From: Quercus robur
Lineage: Eukaryota > Streptophyta > Magnoliopsida > Fagales > Fagaceae
Length of the DNA stretch: 64,000 nucleotides
NCBI RefSeq assembly: GCF_932294415.1
Contig: NC_065538.1
Location: 81,949,453 to 82,013,452, forward strand
Direction of reading: 5' to 3'
The notes below the pieces were generated by a model, which saw only the letters and a program-made list of their open reading frames with translations, did no database searches and was not told the DNA's origin. Below are positions 32,320 through 42,597 of this stretch, in pieces; position 1 is the first letter of the stretch, and each line of letters begins with the position of its first letter. Made by a program: the position numbers and the translations under genes.

Positions 32320-32484
32320 TGATGAGATGTTAAGTATTATAATATTTAATATTTAAATTTTATTTTACAAACATAATCTAGCAAGTTAAATTTTTAATGC
32401 AAAATCTAATAAGAAATACTTCAAAAAAAAAAAGGAACATAAACGTAAATTAAAAAAATAAACTTAAAATGTATAAAATTATTA

Positions 32485-33296
32485 GAGCATCCACACTGAG
32501 CATGCTAAATGCCATATCTAGAGAAATTTTACCATTTTCACACAAAAATTATGCTTCATCTGGAATTGTAAAACTCAATTATTGCAAATTTTTTTTGCAA
32601 TAGTGCTACAGTGCAATTCTACTTTTAGAAAACAAAAAACTAATATTTTATTGTGTCAATTCCTCTCTCTGTCTCACATCTCTCTCTCCATCTCTCAATC
32701 TCCGATTCTCTCTCTCCTTTCAGTCCTCACTCACTCCCTTTCTTTAGATTCAAAACTCCATAGCCACCATACCATGGCCTGACCCACTGTCACCGGCCAT
32801 GGCAAACCACCACCCACTCATTATTTCTCTTCTCTCTCTCATTGCAAATTAGTGTGGTGGCATGGAGATCGACATTGGGCTGTGGGTTTGCCGAGGTTTT
32901 GTTTGGGTTTGCCATGGGTTGCATGGGTTCGGATCGGCGTGGGTGATCGGTGTTTGGGTGTGGCGTGGAGATCGGCTTTGGGCTATGGGTTTGCCATGAG
33001 TTTTGTTTGGGTTTGCCGTGTTTAGATTTTTGCAGGTGGTTTTTGGACGGTGATTTCTGCCTGGTTTGGTTTCAGTGGAAGAGAGGTAATAATTAGAGAG
33101 AGGAGAGAGATGGGAGAGAATAGATATAGTTTGGGAATATATTATTTTATTGGGTAAATATATTATTTTAATGAGTAGAATAGGAAAATAAAAGTTGAGA
33201 TATTGGAAGTGTTGAAAAATGATATGGTATAAATGATAAAGTGAGTTTTGAGATGGTAAAATAGAATTTTTTTGTAAATACCAGATGCAATTGCTC
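32485..33296. mobile_element. TTA-flanked PIF/Harbinger-like MITE (upstream twin)
   Basis: Starts GAGCATCCACACTG and ends with TGCAATTGCTC. TTA at 32482-32484 and 33297-33299. It shares a long 3' portion (GAGTAGAATAGGAAAATAAA) with the twin at 33300. No transposase. Confidence 0.75.
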
Positions 33297-33299
33297 TTA

Positions 33300-34182
33300 G
33301 AGCATCCGCATTGGGCTTGCTATATGCCAAATGTAAGGCACATTTGGCATACAAGCCCAAAAAACGCTAGCGACGAGAAGGCCTTTAGAACTCGAAAATT
33401 TCTCTCTTTTCTCTCATTATTTCTCTTCTTTTCTCTCTCTTCCTTCTCTCTTTCTCATTTGCTCTCTGCTCTCTTCAGACCCAAACACCATCCTCCTCCA
33501 AACATCAACATCACACATCATGGTGGTTCGTTTTTTTCTGGTGGGTTGCGATTCAGAGGGTTCTGTGGGGTTTTTTTTTTTTTTTTTTGCTGTGACCAGT
33601 GCTTAAAGAAAGAGGTGGGTATGGCTGAAGTGGGTTATGAGTCGTGGTTGGGTCTGGTGGTTGGGTCCGGTGTTTGGGTCGTTGGTCATGGTTGGGTCGT
33701 GGCTGAAGTGGGTTGTTGGTCGTTGGAGATCGCCAGTGTTTGGGTACAGTGAGGTCATGGCAAGATCGGCGTGGGTCACGGTGATGGGTTTGGTGGAGAT
33801 CGTCGTGGCATGGTTGGACTTTGGTTCTTTTAGGCTTTGCCTTTCCGATGGTTTTTTTTTTTTTTTTTTTTTTTTTTGTTCTGGTGGGATTTTGGTGGAC
33901 AGTGGGTAGTGGTGGTGTGGTGGGCATGGTGGAGGCGCGGTGGTGGTGATTGGGCAATGGAGGTGCAGTGATAGAGGTTGAGGGAAGGTGGAGGAGAAAA
34001 TTGGGAAAAAACAAAAAAAGAAAAAATATATTTTATTGTGTAGATATATTATTTTAATGAGTAGAATAGGAAAATAAAAGTTGAGATGTTGGATGTATTG
34101 TAAAATGGTATTATATAATTAATAAAGTGACTTTTTAAGATGGTATAATGGGATGTGATAGCATTACCGGATAGAGATGCTC
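33300..34182. mobile_element. TTA-flanked PIF/Harbinger-like MITE (downstream twin)
   Basis: Starts GAGCATCCGCATTGGG and ends GATAGAGATGCTC. TTA at 33297-33299 (shared with the upstream twin) and 34183-34185. Contains a long T run (33850-33877) and G/T-rich DNA that gives spurious frames. Confidence 0.75.
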
Positions 34183-34732
34183 TTACAAAGTATTTAAAAA
34201 TGTTAAAAGACAAAAACGTCGTAGTCGTAGAGACATTTTGGTAAATTACTACATTAATAGATGTGGATGATTTAATGGTCAAGTTGCAAAAAGATACTTT
34301 TTTGCACGTGGACTGGCTGAGAAATGAGATAGACTTTTAGTATTGTTAAAAGATTGGAATCAGATATGGCTTTATCTGAATCAAAATCCAGATAGACTCA
34401 CACAAACACCACACGTTCCCACCACCGGCTTTTGCTTGAGTTGAGCTTATAATTGGGGTCTATCCGTCTATATATATACCGTGCCGTAGTTGAGTGGACA
34501 ATCCACCCATATATGTCACATATACTGATATACACCATTGATTAAAAAACACTAGTTATTTATTCTTATTATTAGTACTAAAATTCTTGGTTTGGATCAC
34601 TGTTAAACAATACAGCTCAAGGGTCTAGTGTTTAGTGGCCCGTGACGGCAAGATATTCTTTTTCTTTCCCCACCCACCTTCCTTCCATTTGATTTGATTC
34701 ATCTATGCATTATCGTCCACAAGTTTATTCTT

Positions 34733-34802
34733 AGATTGATCCTCTTTTCTTCTTCTTCTTCTCCAAAAAAAAAAAAAAAAAAAAAAAAAGATTGATCCCC
34801 TT
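34733..34802 (+). repeat. Micro-insertion with 14-bp direct repeats
   Basis: AGATTGATCCTCTT (34733-34746) and AGATTGATCCCCTT (34789-34802) flank 42 nt made of TTC repeats and a poly(A) run. Confidence 0.55.
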
Positions 34803-35565
34803 CGCAAAAGCAACATTTGATTCCTGGATTTGATGTTATCATCTCCACTGTTCTGTTATCTTTTTTTTTTTTTTTACCATTTCTTTCATTTGGGGTTGGA
34901 TGAAAGCATGGTTTTAAAAATTGGACCGGACTGACTTGTTAAACCAAATTAATTGGGAATCAGGTACCAATTTGGTCCAGTAAAACCCCTAAAACAAGCT
35001 AAAATTGGTCAGAATCAGTCAAAAACTGGTAAAAATCGAGAATCAAAAGCAAAAAACAGTTCATTGACCGTACTTATTTTTAAAACCTTAGGTGAAAGTA
35101 AGTCCTATTCGACCTATCCCATCTCATTTTGTTGTGCCATGAATGTGTATATATAAAACACTCTTGATTTGATCCGATCTAGTTCATTTCATTTGTATCT
35201 TCTTCATGTTGAAATCACCTCTTTACGGTGAAATTAATAAACTCTCTTTTTACATAAAGGTAAATCCCACGTATAAGTATCGCACATGTGACTCACATTT
35301 ATGTGAGAAGAATGTGTGGTATATCAGATGTATAAAATAGTCACACTTATGTGAGAGAGGGGTAGTGAATAATTTTTGCTCATTAGGGATGCCTAAATAC
35401 TCCAACCTATCTTACATCCCATCCTCAACTTGTCATAAGAAGATTTTCACATTGACGAAGAAGAGGCCAGGATGGAGCACACCTTAATCTAATCCAATCC
35501 AGACCCACTTTGCCTTATTGCTGGCCCTATTGTCCAATTATTTATTAGCCGTCTCTTTGAATAGG

Positions 35566-35612
35566 CACAGGCATAATCTTTTTTTTTTGATGAGACACAG
35601 GCATAATCTTTT
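35566..35612 (-). repeat. Micro-insertion with 17-bp direct repeats
   Basis: CACAGGCATAATCTTTT at 35566-35582 and again at 35596-35612, perfect. The insert is 13 nt, T6GATGAGA. Read on the minus strand it is TCTCATC plus A's, like a LINE 3' tail. Confidence 0.65.
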
Positions 35613-36211
35613 GTGGTTTATATGTATGTATATTTCATTATTGTCTTAAAATGGGATAAAAGAGTGGTTTTAAATAAGTTCACTTTTAAGTAAATAAATT
35701 AATCCAAAATAGTCACTAAAACTTTGAATACTTAATCTTACAACCACAAATTATTTTACAGTATTTTAACAAAAGGCTGATATAACCATTTATTTATTGG
35801 TTTTCATCTAAGCTTATTATTAACATCACATTTTAATTTACCAATAATCATTCATCATATAAACAGTATGTAAAAAATTTTATAAAAAAAATTTATACCT
35901 CTAGCATTATTCGAATACTTAAGACATTTTAATGGCTAAATCAACTCATTTATAGGATTCTGTTTTTCGGATTCTTTGTAATTTATTGGGTACTATAAAT
36001 AGAAACCCAAATGATTGGTTGTGTCAACCATAATTGACCCAACTCATGTTTCCTCAAATTATCTTAAACCTAATTTCCTCCTATCCTCTTTAGTCAAATA
36101 TAGTTAAATATTTTTACTCAATAAAACAACTAGAGAAGTAGTCAATTTTTGGTAGCTATTTTGTTTCAGATATTCTCTCAAGGTCACATGTAGCAGCCTC
36201 AATCCTTAGAC

Positions 36212-36255
36212 CTTGCTCGGTTACTTTTTTTTGGATACAAACTTGGTCGGTTACT
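36212..36255 (-). repeat. Micro-insertion with 14-bp direct repeats
   Basis: CTTGCTCGGTTACT (36212-36225) and CTTGGTCGGTTACT (36242-36255) flank 16 nt, a T run plus GGATACAAA (minus strand: TTTGTATCC plus A's). Confidence 0.6.
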
Positions 36256-36601
36256 AACAATTCAAAGAAGAAGAAGATTAAAATTGGGCAGTTAATTATA
36301 GGTGAGAAATTAAAAAAAAAAAATAAAACCCCTAAAAATATGCTAGATCTCACGTGGCAACAGCTGTACCGTCAATGTAAATCCCCACTGGGTCCCACAT
36401 CTCCATTATTACCCGCCAACCCAAACCCAACCAAACCAAAACTTATTAAGAAAAAAAAAACATTAAACCTTAAAATGCAATAGACATTGAAAACAACCTG
36501 TCTCTCTCTCTCTCTCTTTCTGTTGCAAATCACAATAAAAAAGAAACGCACTTTTTCTTAGTTCCTTTAGCTGGAGGGAAGAAAAGAAACCCTAGTTGAT
36601 A

Positions 36602-37210
36602 ATGGGGGATTTGGAAAAGGAAGAGAGAGTTTTTGTTGTTGGGGTTGAGAAGAAAGAGGAAGCAGAGGAAGAGAGAGAGAGGTTTTTAGAGGGAATGGCG
36701 GTGTTGGATTTCGATATGCTTTGCTCAACGGTGGCGTTGCAGACTCAGCAAGGAAAATGGAGGAGCTATGAGAATGTTTCAGAAGAAGAAGAAGGAGGAG
36801 GAGAAGGAGGTGGGGTCTTTAGGATGTGGGAAGGTCAAGTTCTTGATTGCTTTGAAGACCGTCGTATCGCTCTTGAATCAGCTTGGTCAGTCAGTCTCTT
36901 CATTTTTCTTTTTCTTTTTTGGTTTTGGAAAAGGGTTTTAAGGGTCTTTTTGTTTTGATGGAAAAATGATTCCCAGAAAACGTTTTTGTTTTCTCGTTTT
37001 TGGGTGTTTATAGAGAAGCTAAATTAACAATTTTGTGGTTTAAAAAGTACCGATAATGGAAAAGTTTGACAGAAAATGATGCCCTGAAAGCTATTTTGGG
37101 CCTTTTGGGTGTTTGAAAAGAGGCAAAAATAACAATTTTGTAATTTAAAAGAAGAGCTAATGGAAATTTTTGATTTTTAAGTTTTTTTTTTTTTTGGGGG
37201 GGGGGGGGGG

Positions 37211-37252
<42 letters not shown>

Positions 37253-38338
37253 TCATGGGTTACTTTGGGTTTTTGTTTTTGAGCTGGCCCAAGGTTCTGG
37301 GATTTCTGAGATTAATATGAGAGTAATTAAATGATTATTTTTATTTATTTTGTGTTTTGAGTATATAGTGTTTGATTTAATATTTTTCTTTTTCTGTTTT
37401 CTGGATTGGATAAGGTTCCTGACTTTTAGATTTATTTGCATCTCTGTCTCTCTCCTGACTCGTTGAACTATATGATTTTGTTTTAGTCAAATAAAGTAGT
37501 AAGTCTATCAATTTAATTCTATTTATGAATCATGCAAACAAAAATTGTTCCTTTTGTGGGTTAGTTTGTTGTTCTTTGAGTTTGTTTCTGTGCAGGGAAA
37601 ACTGAAAAAAGTGGGCAGATTAAAAGCTTTGCTATTTATGTTGTGCTTTTAACTTCTTGAAATGGCATAGTTGCTATTAGGATGAGATTTTGCTTTTACG
37701 GATTGTGGACTGTTTCTTTGTTGTTTGACTGCTTTTGAACTAATCGGGGTAATTTAGTTATGATTGTGTGTTTGATAGTGTATTTGATGGTGCAGTTGTC
37801 CATGCTATAGATTTGGGAAGAACATGAGACGAGCTGGTTTTGGTTCATGTCTTCTTCAGGTAAATTTGCTGACTGCTTCAAAACAAAATAGCAGTCATGG
37901 AAATAATATTTAAATATTAGCGTTATGATTTCAGGAGGGTGAGGCAAGTCATGTTGACATTATTTGCACTTTTCTTTGCTCATCCAATTGAATTATTTGT
38001 CCATTGGTGTACTTTGAACTTCTAAAATTGTTTTTGTTTTTTGCCCTTTTCTTTTGGCGCTTCTGAATGTTTTATTCTTTCAATGAATTCTAATTTTTTC
38101 TATTTTCTTTTGCAGGGAATGGTTTATTTAATTTTCACCGTTGGTGCCCTTTTCAACTGGATGGCCTTTATTGTCACCAAGCATCACTCCTTTCTATATT
38201 TGGCAGTTGCTTTTACCATTTCCATAGGAACATATTTGGGGTTTTTCCGTACGCAAATAAAGAAGAAATTTAACATTAGGGTGAGCACCTTTTTTCCCCT
38301 GTAATTGTTTTTGATGCCTCACTAAATGCTAGATTTTG

Positions 38339-38386
<48 letters not shown>

Positions 38387-40146
38387 TCTCATTTTCTTGT
38401 CACCATTACAATCATGTTATCGGTTGTGCAATGGTTTATAAACATCCACATTGTCACCATCAGCGGGCATTTTTAGTTCTAAATGATCAATATTTAGGAA
38501 AGTAGGATTTATCTTTGCAAAATAGTTCAGCATGCAAAAGCTTCAGAAGCTGTAGAAACATACTACAGCTTTAATTGTCAAGAATATTAGGCTTGTATTG
38601 ATTCATGAAAGTGAATGAATTGGGTTCTGAATAGCTGTTGAATGAACTGTGGATAGCAAACTTTGATAATTGAACTGTTGAGATTGAATGCCTAACAATG
38701 GCCTGCCTCATTCAAAATTGGGGGTGGGGGAAAATTGTATAATATAACTGTGATGACAAAATGGAAATTGTTGTTATCTTTCTCTCCATTTGCAGAGGTT
38801 TTAGGTTTGTCACTGATTTCACCCACCAGTCCTGTTGAATAACAGATTATAATCTCTCCATACATCTTTTGAAATGAATTGACAGCACATACTTCCCTGA
38901 CTTGCATTTGGGTTGGTTCTGCTTAGAAGTTTGTAACCAAAAGTTGGATATGATCCAGGCCCACTATGAAATGCATGCATTCATTATATGCCTCTGCTAA
39001 CTTTTATTTACAGCATGATGAATGTTTGCTCTTATCAATTCCACTTTACTTTTCCACCTAGTCACAAATATCTGTGGCTAGAAGTTTTAAGACATGGAAG
39101 TTATTAGGTATTTTGTTTGGTTGGGATGGTATGTAAATATTATGGTTGTTTTTGGGTGTCTCATATCCCATGTTTCTTGTAGAGGATCTTAACAAGAACT
39201 TTCTATTATGTAAATTTTGATTGAATGTAAAATAATGGATGATGAACCATCCTTTTGATATGTATTTGTTTCTGATTTAATTTAACTGAGCTGCAGTCAT
39301 GGAGAATGGTGGGTTTTTTTTTTTTTTGGGGGGGCGCCGGGGGGCGGGGGGGGGGGGGGGGGGGGGTGTTAAGACCAATAGAATTTTCTTGAACTTTTGA
39401 ATATCTTCCTGACCTTTTTTCTGTTTCTATGTGAAATTAATTAACTCGTAATGGATTTTTGCTACCTTCTTACCAATGAGCTATAGCTCAGTGGTACTTC
39501 CTCCCCTTAAAATAATGGGATGGAGGGTGACTTCATGGGTTCAAAACCCATTGGGTGAGTGCATGTGTAACTTACCAATCAATTTTTTCTTTTTGGCTAC
39601 TTTCTGTGTCTTCAGCTCTTTTTGTTGCTTTTCTCTGCTGTTACTGACATTATTGTGGTAAAAATAATTGCTTTCAGGGCAATGACAGTTCCTTGGATGA
39701 TTGCATCTACCATCTAATCTGCCCATGCTGCACATTATGTCAGGTGCTTTTCTTAGCGAAACCTTTGTCTACCGAACTTGATAATCTTGCTTGTAACATG
39801 GACCATTTATTATTAACCTATCAAAAAAAAAAAAAAAAAAAAAAATCGAAGTCAAAAAGGCAATATTAGAATAGAACTTTAAGAAAACTTGGTTTCAAAT
39901 TTTGTATTCCTGGAAATTTATTAGAATTCTTGTAATATGGAGCAGGAGTCTAGAACATTAGAGATGAACAATGTAAATGATGGCACTTGGCACGGTCGGG
40001 GTGACACAATTTGCATAGGAGGCCTTGGTGAAGGGAGCAATGCACTCTTCGACTTACATCCACCACAAAATGTGGTATCCACCAAGTCTCCTCAGCCTTG
40101 CAGCATGCAAAAAGGTACAAGTGGTAGTGATCAGTCATCAACTTGA
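36602..40146 (+). CDS. PLAC8-family cysteine-rich membrane protein (5 exons)
   Basis: Exons 36602-36885, 37796-37859, 38116-38280, 39678-39743 and 39946-40146, all with GT/AG introns and matching phases, give 259 residues. The N-terminus is acidic (MGDLEKEERVFVVG) with FDMLCSTVALQ. The first PLAC8 motif is CCPCYRFGKNMRRAGFGSC (95-113). Hydrophobic segments YLIFTVGALFNWMAFIV and LYLAVAFTISIGTYLGFF follow (about 119-160). The second motif is CPCCTLCQESRTLEMNN, then DGTWHGRGDTICIG. The family includes FWL/CNR and PCR proteins, tied to organ size or metal transport; this long form with an N-terminal extension has no role I can name. It probably sits in a membrane. A CT-rich leader precedes the ATG. 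Confidence 0.88.
37189..37249. repeat. G run and GA microsatellite in PLAC8 intron 1
   Basis: A poly(T), then poly(G), then (GA)n tract. Prone to slippage and sequencing error. Confidence 0.7.
39313..39366. repeat. T/G homopurine-pyrimidine tract in PLAC8 intron 3
   Basis: A T run is followed by about 38 bases almost all G (with GCGCCGG and GCG interruptions). May form a G-quadruplex in the transcript, or be a sequencing artefact. Confidence 0.6.
39469..39579 (+). mobile_element. Short tRNA-derived SINE-like insertion in PLAC8 intron 3
   Basis: GAGCTATAGCTCAGTGGTAC has a tRNA A-box (TAGCTCAGTGG) and TGGGTTCAAAACCCA has a B-box (GGTTCAAAACC), about 50 bases apart. CTTACCAAT flanks the unit (39469-39477, 39571-39579). 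The body is only 93 bp and does not fold as a complete tRNA, so a SINE head is more likely than a tRNA gene. Confidence 0.5.
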
Positions 40147-40500
40147 GAAGTAGGGTAGGGCTTTCTGAAACATTGATCTTCCATCCCAACATTGGCGATA
40201 CCTATGAAGTAGGTGTTCATTTCCCATAAAATTTATTTCCTGAGAGAGGAATGTTATGAAGGCTGCATCCCACAAGCTAGTTTATATTCAGAATTTGGCG
40301 GTAACCACTTTTGGGATGTAGAGGTTCGCTGCACGGATTTAAGACTTCAGCCTTTCCCGATCTGGAATGCGGACATGTTACAGAAAATGTGACGAGGAAG
40401 GTGTTTGTCAGTCCAAGTGCATATGGGAAACTTTGTATTTATGTAGTTTGGGGGGTTTTAGATTGACTCCCTGTTGTTTATGTACACTTCTTTAGTACTA
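40147..40500 (+). other. PLAC8 3' UTR
   Basis: Non-coding DNA after the stop, probably to about 40500. No clear polyadenylation signal stands out. Confidence 0.4.
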
Positions 40501-40559
40501 AGTGGTAGATAATGCTTTCTCAAAAAAAAAAAAAAAAAAAAAAAAAGTGGTAGATAATG
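40501..40559 (+). repeat. Micro-insertion with perfect 14-bp direct repeats
   Basis: AGTGGTAGATAATG at 40501-40514 and 40546-40559 flank 31 nt: CTTTCTC and a run of A. Clearest of the series. Confidence 0.7.
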
Positions 40560-41750
40560 TCATCATTATTGATGAGTTTTTATTTTTTTTTTATTATTTT
40601 TTAAATTAATTTATTTAAATTTTTTTTTTCTATATTCAGTACATCTTACTGGGCGGGTTTAAATTTGTATTTTTATTGGTATTTTTTTAATTCAAAGGGA
40701 ACTCAATGATTCTGAAATTCACACATTCACACATATTTAACCCCAAAAAGGAAAAAGAAAATATCTATACGGTTGCTTAATTAAATGTAAAAGAAAAAAT
40801 ATTAAGGGGAATTAATTTTTTATTATTATTATAAAAATGAATGCTTAAAAGGCATCGTTTGATAACAAATTTAGACAAAAGATTGATTTATTTCAACATA
40901 GCCAAAGAATTTTGACTAAAACGAATCCTTGTTACTGTAGGGATTAATTTAATGAGTCATGTTAACGAATGCTTTTAGGACAATGATTAATAATCAATTT
41001 TAAGAAAGTTTTGACATAACTTTTATGGGAAATGAAAAAAACTGTCAAAATATTAATTTTATTTTCTTTTCTTACAAAAACTTTTTCTAAATGGATTGTT
41101 AACTATTACCCTAAAGACATTTGTTAGCATTTTCCTAATTTAATATATGAAATAATTTAATATATGAAATAGAAGTTAAAGGTTAAATTGAATTTTAGTC
41201 AAAAGTCTAATATCATTAAATCAAAAAATTTCAAAAGCATTCTCCATATAATATGTGAATAAGGCAGTGCCTACTGCCTATGCTACTCTCTGAACAATTT
41301 CCAAATCCATACCATTATAAAGGATAAAAATGAAGAAAAATAAAACCAAAGATAAAAGAAGGAAGAAAGCCTTTGAAATTACAAGTTAAAGATTTATGGA
41401 TTGAGCTTATTTTTGCTAAAACTGAAAACTGAAACTGAAAACACTGTAGTGAAATAATTTTTAAATGTGTAAATAGTACTATGAGACCCATTTTTAATGA
41501 AAAAATTGCTGAAAAGTGGAATTTGTGAGACTCGTGAACAGTATATGAGTACACTGTTCATGGAAGATTAGTCAAATGTTGCGGCTGACTAAAAAAAAAA
41601 AAAAAAAAAAAGACAAAACGCGAAACCAGAAACGCAGACGCAGCTTCAGCTCAATCCAAACACATACTCAAGAGAAAGGGGAGGGGTTATGGAAAGAAAG
41701 CACGTATGTCTTATTCCAAGAGCCAATCGTAGTTGCAACAGTTTATTATC
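40560..41750. other. Convergent intergenic region between PLAC8 and GDPD
   Basis: AT-rich. About 41397-41600 resembles a MITE family seen again at 43935-44140 (GTGTAAATAGTACTATGAGA, CCCATTTTTAATGA). The 3' ends of two genes face each other here. Confidence 0.5.
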
Positions 41751-42560
41751 TTAATTTTTAGAAGAGAGAGGCGATGTCCATTCTTGGAAATCATGGAAGC
41801 TCCCTGTGAAATCAGTAAAGAGTCCATCAATTCCTATCTTGTTTATCCAGTAATCATATTCAGAATATGGATCTTGGTGAAAGTTGAGGTGAAGGAAAGA
41901 ATTTTCATTTCTGAAAGTATATGGGTGCACCTGAAATGAGAAGAAAGAACTTATTATCAATAATGCTTAATGAGTTTCCTAACAAATATCAGACATCATG
42001 CACCAACAATGTATATGCACCTGTAGGCCACGAGCATGTGCATTGGCAACAAGGTCGGTAACTTCATTCAAATAATTGTCTTCTGTAGTAACAATTGTAT
42101 CCTTCCAGGGTCCAATCCCAACCACATAGTTTCTTATGAAATCAAGATAGCTATCTGAAGTAATATCATAGTATGTCTGCACAAAACATTTACTCAATCA
42201 GGAACACAATTAAAAAAGCTGAAGCCATGGTAGAGAAAAATTTACTTCATGCAACAGAAAATAGAGAGTGACTGCATCAAAAGTACAACTTTGGAGCTAA
42301 TATATCATATAGAACAAAATTCACCTAAAAGATAATTTAAACATATATCTAAACTAGGGCCATTTAGACACAATTCTCAATTGTTCTGAAACCATATTGG
42401 AAAGTATTTTCTATTATCAAATTAAGCTATTAATAGCAAAAAGGTCATAGCCTTGAGTTCCCTATCAAATACAACACTACCCCTCATAGATATTGACATA
42501 ATAGTTATGCTACCCAATTAAATAAAAAAATTGCATAACATCCCTACTATAATGCCAGCC

Positions 42561-42597
<37 letters not shown>

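Larger units (their letters stand above)
30280..34727. repeat. Segment S3 of the three-copy block, inflated by insertions
   Basis: Pieces 30289-30475, 32330-32484, 34186-34260 and 34487-34727 match S1 and S2 in order. Between them sit elements at 30525-32319, 32485-33296 and 33300-34182. Without these the segment would be about 1 kb. Confidence 0.6.
34728..36498. other. Intergenic DNA upstream of the PLAC8 gene, with three micro-insertions
   Basis: Direct repeats flanking tiny homopolymer-tailed inserts lie at 34733-34802, 35566-35612 and 36212-36255 (listed separately). Otherwise AT-rich, no gene. Confidence 0.5.

Noticed and set aside
33553..34014. P/T/H-rich 153-residue minus frame
   Set aside because: Lies wholly inside a MITE with low-complexity G/T-rich DNA.
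39478..39570. tRNA gene
   Set aside because: A- and B-box-like motifs exist, but no acceptor stem or cloverleaf of proper length can be formed.
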